A program made the position numbers and the translations under genes. Of a stretch of DNA of 13,967 bases, positions 12,957 through 13,967 are shown piece by piece; the stretch's first letter is position 1, and every line of letters starts with the position of its first letter. The notes under the pieces were generated by a model. It was not told where the DNA came from, did not search any database, and saw nothing but the letters and a program-made list of their open reading frames with translations. This DNA is from Stenotrophomonas maltophilia (lineage in GTDB: Bacteria > Pseudomonadota > Gammaproteobacteria > Xanthomonadales > Xanthomonadaceae): positions 1 to 13,967 of the forward strand of contig DGIP01000262.1 of assembly GCA_002386405.1 (NCBI GenBank). Direction: 5' to 3'.

Positions 12957-13967
12957 TTGCCCTTGCCGACGATCCTGACCCGCCATCGGTGGCGACTGCT
13001 GACCTGCCTCGCCCTGCTGTTGGCCCTTGCCGCAGGGATCGGACTGCGTGCCCCCACCCCGCCGGATGAGCCCCGTTTCGTGCTGGCCGCCCGCGCCATG
13101 GTCGAGACCGGCCAGTGGCTGCTGCCGCACCGGGGCAGCGAACTGTATGCCGAGAAGCCGCCGGTGTTCATGTGGATGCAGGCGGCCACCTACCAGCTGA
13201 TCGGGCACTGGAACCTGGCCTTCCTGCTGCCCTCGCTGCTGGCCGCGCTGGCCACGCTGTGGCTGAGCTGGGATCTGGCGCGGCGCCTGTGGAACCGGCG
13301 CATCGCATGGTGGGCGGTGCTGTCGCTGGCCAGCTGCCTGCAGTTCGGCCTGATGGCCAAGCGCGCACAGATCGACATGGTGCTGGTCGCGCTTACCACC
13401 TTGTCGCTGTGGGCGCTGCTGCGCCACCTGCTGGAACGGCCGAACACGCGGATGCTGTGGGTGGCCGGCTTTGCCGCCGGGCTGGGCACGGTCACCAAGG
13501 GCGTAGGCTTCCTGCCGCTGCTGGTGCTGCTGCCGTGGGCGCTGTGGCGCTGGCAAGGCCACCCGCGGCCCGGCGTTGCGCTGCCCCGCGCGCGCGCGCT
13601 GCTGTGGCTGATACCGGCATTCCTGCTCGGCACTGCCGTGTGGCTCGGTCCGCTTGGGATCGCGCTGCTCAATGATCCCTCGCCGGAACTGCAGGGCTAT
13701 GCGGGCGAACTGCTGTTCAAGCAGACCGGCACCCGCTACGCCAATGCCTGGCACCACGTGCAGCCAGCCTGGTACTACCTGCAGGTGATCGCCACGCTGT
13801 GGCTGCCCGGCAGCCTGCTGCTGCCCGCGCTGCTGCCTGGCTGGTGGCGGCGCCTGCGCCGCGGCGATGGCCGCTGGTGGCTGCTGCTGGGCTGGGCGCT
13901 GCTGGTGCTGCTGTTCTTCACTGCCAGCCCCGGCAAGCGTGAGGTCTACATCTTCCCGATGCTGCCG
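12957..13967 (+). CDS. ArnT-like family 39 glycosyltransferase, N-terminal part (cut by window edge)
   Basis: At least 337 residues, open to the end of the window. It is a polytopic membrane protein of the ArnT/PMT_2 type. The first helix (LLTCLALLLALAAGIGL) is followed by the first extracytoplasmic loop with PPDEPRF, where the acidic pair (D37-E38) matches the catalytic loop of the family. GELYAEKPPVFMW-type sequence follows (KPP at 67-69 in this numbering), then many further helices, and PGKREVYIFPMLP at the window end. Such enzymes use undecaprenyl-phosphate-linked sugars to modify lipid A or other glycans on the periplasmic side. The start is uncertain. TTG at 12957 or 12963 leaves room for divergent promoters and fits the rise in third-position GC. 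ATG at 12873, or ATG at 12858 with a GGGGGTGAT site, are in-frame alternatives. It is divergent from the response regulator. Confidence 0.85.
   Translation, partial: MPLPTILTRHRWRLLTCLALLLALAAGIGLRAPTPPDEPRFVLAARAMVETGQWLLPHRGSELYAEKPPVFMWMQAATYQLIGHWNLAFLLPSLLAALATLWLSWDLARRLWNRRIAWWAVLSLASCLQFGLMAKRAQIDMVLVALTTLSLWALLRHLLERPNTRMLWVAGFAAGLGTVTKGVGFLPLLVLLPWALWRWQGHPRPGVALPRARALLWLIPAFLLGTAVWLGPLGIALLNDPSPELQGYAGELLFKQTGTRYANAWHHVQPAWYYLQVIATLWLPGSLLLPALLPGWWRRLRRGDGRWWLLLGWALLVLLFFTASPGKREVYIFPMLP

Noticed and set aside
1..13967. CRISPR arrays, tRNA or rRNA genes, phage genes, IS transposases, toxin-antitoxin or defence systems
   Set aside because: I saw no regularly spaced repeats, cloverleaf-like segments, transposase motifs or defence-type domains in any frame. 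The genes present are housekeeping, transport and signalling.

Overview
The window looks like chromosomal DNA from a high-GC gammaproteobacterium of the Xanthomonadaceae, most likely Stenotrophomonas or a close relative. This rests on protein-level recognition (the RpoE/RseA pair, FadJ-type protein, CstA/YbdD pair), on strongly GC-rich third codon positions, and on a GTAG-headed palindrome of the SMAG/REP type known from Stenotrophomonas. No database search was possible. Nearly all coding space is ordinary core-type metabolism, transport and signalling. There is no prophage, IS element, CRISPR array, tRNA or rRNA.

Layout. (1) 1-858, minus strand: rseA (cut by the window edge) and rpoE, coupled by an ATGA overlap, with a good sigma-E-type promoter just upstream. 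(2) 1096-3159, plus: a FadB/FadJ-type bifunctional beta-oxidation enzyme with a strong terminator. (3) 3160-3508: an intergenic region holding a ~106-bp structured repeat. (4) 3509-5166, plus: a pirin-family protein and aquaporin Z. (5) 5167-5823, plus: a small predicted exported protein of unknown function behind a highly foldable leader. (6) 5865-6716, minus: a second, different pirin, convergent with the exported protein across a 12-bp hairpin. (7) 6920-9225, plus: cstA and ybdD, overlapping by one base, followed by a 12-bp-stem terminator. (8) 9226-9492: intergenic, with a second inverted copy of the ~106-bp repeat and a GTAG REP hairpin. (9) 9493-12829, minus: a DUF819 membrane protein, then a histidine kinase and an OmpR-family response regulator that overlap by 14 bp. 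(10) from about 12957 to the window end, plus: an ArnT-like glycosyltransferase (family 39/PMT_2) cut by the window edge, divergent from the response regulator across an intergenic region with 11-bp-spaced direct repeats.

How the genes may work together: rpoE/rseA is the envelope-stress switch. The two-component pair sits head-to-head with a lipid-A/glycan-type membrane glycosyltransferase, an arrangement that suggests local control of envelope modification (inference). FadJ, CstA/YbdD and the pirins are carbon-metabolism and redox functions with no obvious common pathway.

The most interesting signals are non-coding. The two repeat copies show a compensatory base-pair change and wobble-compatible substitutions in one orientation only. 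The 5' leader of the exported protein folds into a hairpin plus a three-way junction. The RR/glycosyltransferase intergenic region holds a candidate operator. An intrinsic terminator sits only about 25 nt before the DUF819 start codon.
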